A DNA stretch of 6,431 nt from Lachnospiraceae bacterium (GTDB taxonomy: Bacteria; Bacillota_A; Clostridia; Lachnospirales; Lachnospiraceae), in the NCBI GenBank assembly GCA_031262285.1, contig JAISHZ010000172.1, forward strand, positions 1 to 6,431. Reading direction: 5' to 3'. Shown here one piece after another: positions 5,462-6,431 of the stretch. The first letter of the stretch is position 1, and each line of letters begins with the position of its first letter. The position numbers and the translations under genes were made by a program. The notes below the pieces were generated by a model. It saw only the letters and a program-made list of their open reading frames with translations. It did not search any database and was not told the DNA's origin.

Positions 5462-6322
5462 TTATTTTTTCGCCCGCTTGATTGGGCGTTCAAATCCGCT
5501 CCATATGCCACTGTAAAGAATGTTTCGTAGGATTCCGACATTTTCGGTAATGGGCAACATTTCAAATTCTTGACAACCGGCAGACAGCATCATGGTCAAA
5601 ACTTGTTTGCATTCTTGGCGAAAAGCATCCTGCCACAAGGGTTGGTTCGGATCCTGTCCGGATCTAGTCTGTAAATATTCGACTCTACTTTTCCATGGGT
5701 TGTAATTACCGGATTTGATATCGTCTTCGATGTCATTATAAGCATCCATCAAGTAAATAAATTTACCGAGATAAAACCCAAAACGCGCCAATATCGGTTC
5801 CCACACATCTTGTCGATACGTAACGATACAAGCCATCATTTTCCCAAATACCCCTGCGGCGGCATCCAACTCTTGGCTGTTCCTCTTTTCGAACTCATGC
5901 AATTCCTTTAGAAGTCCTGCAATGATGGACTTTTTGTCCACAATGCGATCGCTCTCTTTTCGCTCCAACATCCCGCCTACGATACGGCTTGTGAGCTTTT
6001 TATCATCTTTCCAATCGTCTTTGCACTTTTCACAAGCCAGTAGCACATTCATGTCCGCGATATACTCCGTAAGCGGACTTGTCGTGATCATCTTCTTGTG
6101 AACAGGGTGTATCAAGCATCGCTTAGCGGTCGTCATACTTTCCGGTTCATAAAGTGCGCTCAATAGAATCAGCAAGAATGTCATATCATAATTCAAAGAC
6201 AAACGACCAAGCATTCCATATTTTTGGGAAAGTTCATGACACAATCCACAGTAATAAGATTGGTAGATTTCATATTCGTTGAATTTTAATTCACCTTGAT
6301 TGATCACGACATATCCAAACAT
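5462..6322 (-). CDS. DUF5685 family protein
   Basis: A 286-residue, mostly helical protein that I recognise as DUF5685 of clostridia by its opening [20 protein letters not shown] (23-28), [17 protein letters not shown] (45-61) and RCLIHP (68-73). It has cysteines at 25, 28, 69, 97 and 100, possibly binding metal, and two acidic clusters, [13 protein letters not shown] (97-109) and [17 protein letters not shown] (193-209). The paired Asp-rich motifs on helices recall all-alpha isoprenoid synthases such as phytoene/squalene synthase, but I cannot show homology. No enzyme function is known to me. The start is fixed by the conserved MFGYV; AGGAG lies 11 bases upstream, slightly far. It is the first gene of a pair with the DnaJ-like gene, 17 bases downstream. 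Length looks complete. Confidence 0.82.
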   Translation of the reverse strand: MFGYVVINQGELKFNEYEIYQSYYCGLCHELSQKYGMLGRLSLNYDMTFLLILLSALYEPESMTTAKRCLIHPVHKKMITTSPLTEYIADMNVLLACEKCKDDWKDDKKLTSRIVGGMLERKESDRIVDKKSIIAGLLKELHEFEKRNSQELDAAAGVFGKMMACIVTYRQDVWEPILARFGFYLGKFIYLMDAYNDIEDDIKSGNYNPWKSRVEYLQTRSGQDPNQPLWQDAFRQECKQVLTMMLSAGCQEFEMLPITENVGILRNILYSGIWSGFERPIKRAKK

Positions 6323-6391
6323 CGTTGTGACGACTCCTGTTCGTAATGCACTGCTTACTATTCTGATTCACTATCGCAAGCCTTTTGTAGA

Positions 6392-6400
6392 TTTATATCA
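6392..6400 (-). promoter_or_regulatory. candidate extended -10 promoter of the DUF5685-DnaJ pair
   Basis: On the minus strand TG-A-TATAAA gives an extended -10 element about 70 bases before the DUF5685 ATG. No convincing -35 hexamer is seen at 16-18 bases upstream, as is allowed for extended -10 promoters. The remaining bases 6323-6431 hold no gene. Confidence 0.4.
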
Positions 6401-6431
6401 TAGCAACAGATTCGGATATCCACGGATTGCT

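Overview
The window comes from a low-to-mid-GC Bacillota genome, most likely a clostridial (Eubacteriales/Lachnospiraceae-like) bacterium. This rests on the gene families seen (DUF4317, a DnaJ plus DUF5685 pair, and a LytTR regulator with DUF3021 and an ABC exporter) and on AGGAG-type ribosome binding sites throughout. No rRNA, tRNA, CRISPR array, transposase or phage gene was seen.

Layout. (1) Bases 1-206 hold no gene; a good Shine-Dalgarno sequence lies at the very left edge on the minus strand, so another minus-strand gene probably starts just outside. (2) Bases 207-3295 are a four-gene minus-strand operon in the order ABC ATPase, ABC-2 permease, LytTR DNA-binding regulator, DUF3021 membrane protein. 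(3) Bases 3296-3573 form a divergent intergenic region with two 13-base direct repeats 21 bp apart that resemble a LytTR-family binding site. (4) Bases 3574-4695 are a plus-strand DUF4317 gene. (5) Bases 4710-6322 are a convergent minus-strand pair, a DUF5685 protein followed by a DnaJ-domain protein with a Cys-rich tail, and a likely promoter lies near the right edge.

How the genes fit together. The ATPase and permease should form a DrrAB/ABC-2-type exporter. The LytTR protein is the probable regulator of its own operon, and DUF3021 is the probable membrane partner that controls it. The DnaJ and DUF5685 proteins look like a co-expressed pair of unknown job. DUF4317 is conserved but functionally uncharacterised.

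The most unusual feature is a family of mosaic, hairpin-forming repeats with a period of about 70 bp. They occur only inside the LytTR/ABC operon, in two clusters (635-738 and 2122-2350), each placed directly in front of a membrane-protein gene. The repeats supply the ribosome binding sites of these genes, supply the last residues and stop codon of the ATPase, and carry related tiny reading frames beginning MFESKG. They could be a post-transcriptional device that sets subunit ratios, or a local mobile/REP-like repeat; the sequence alone does not decide.
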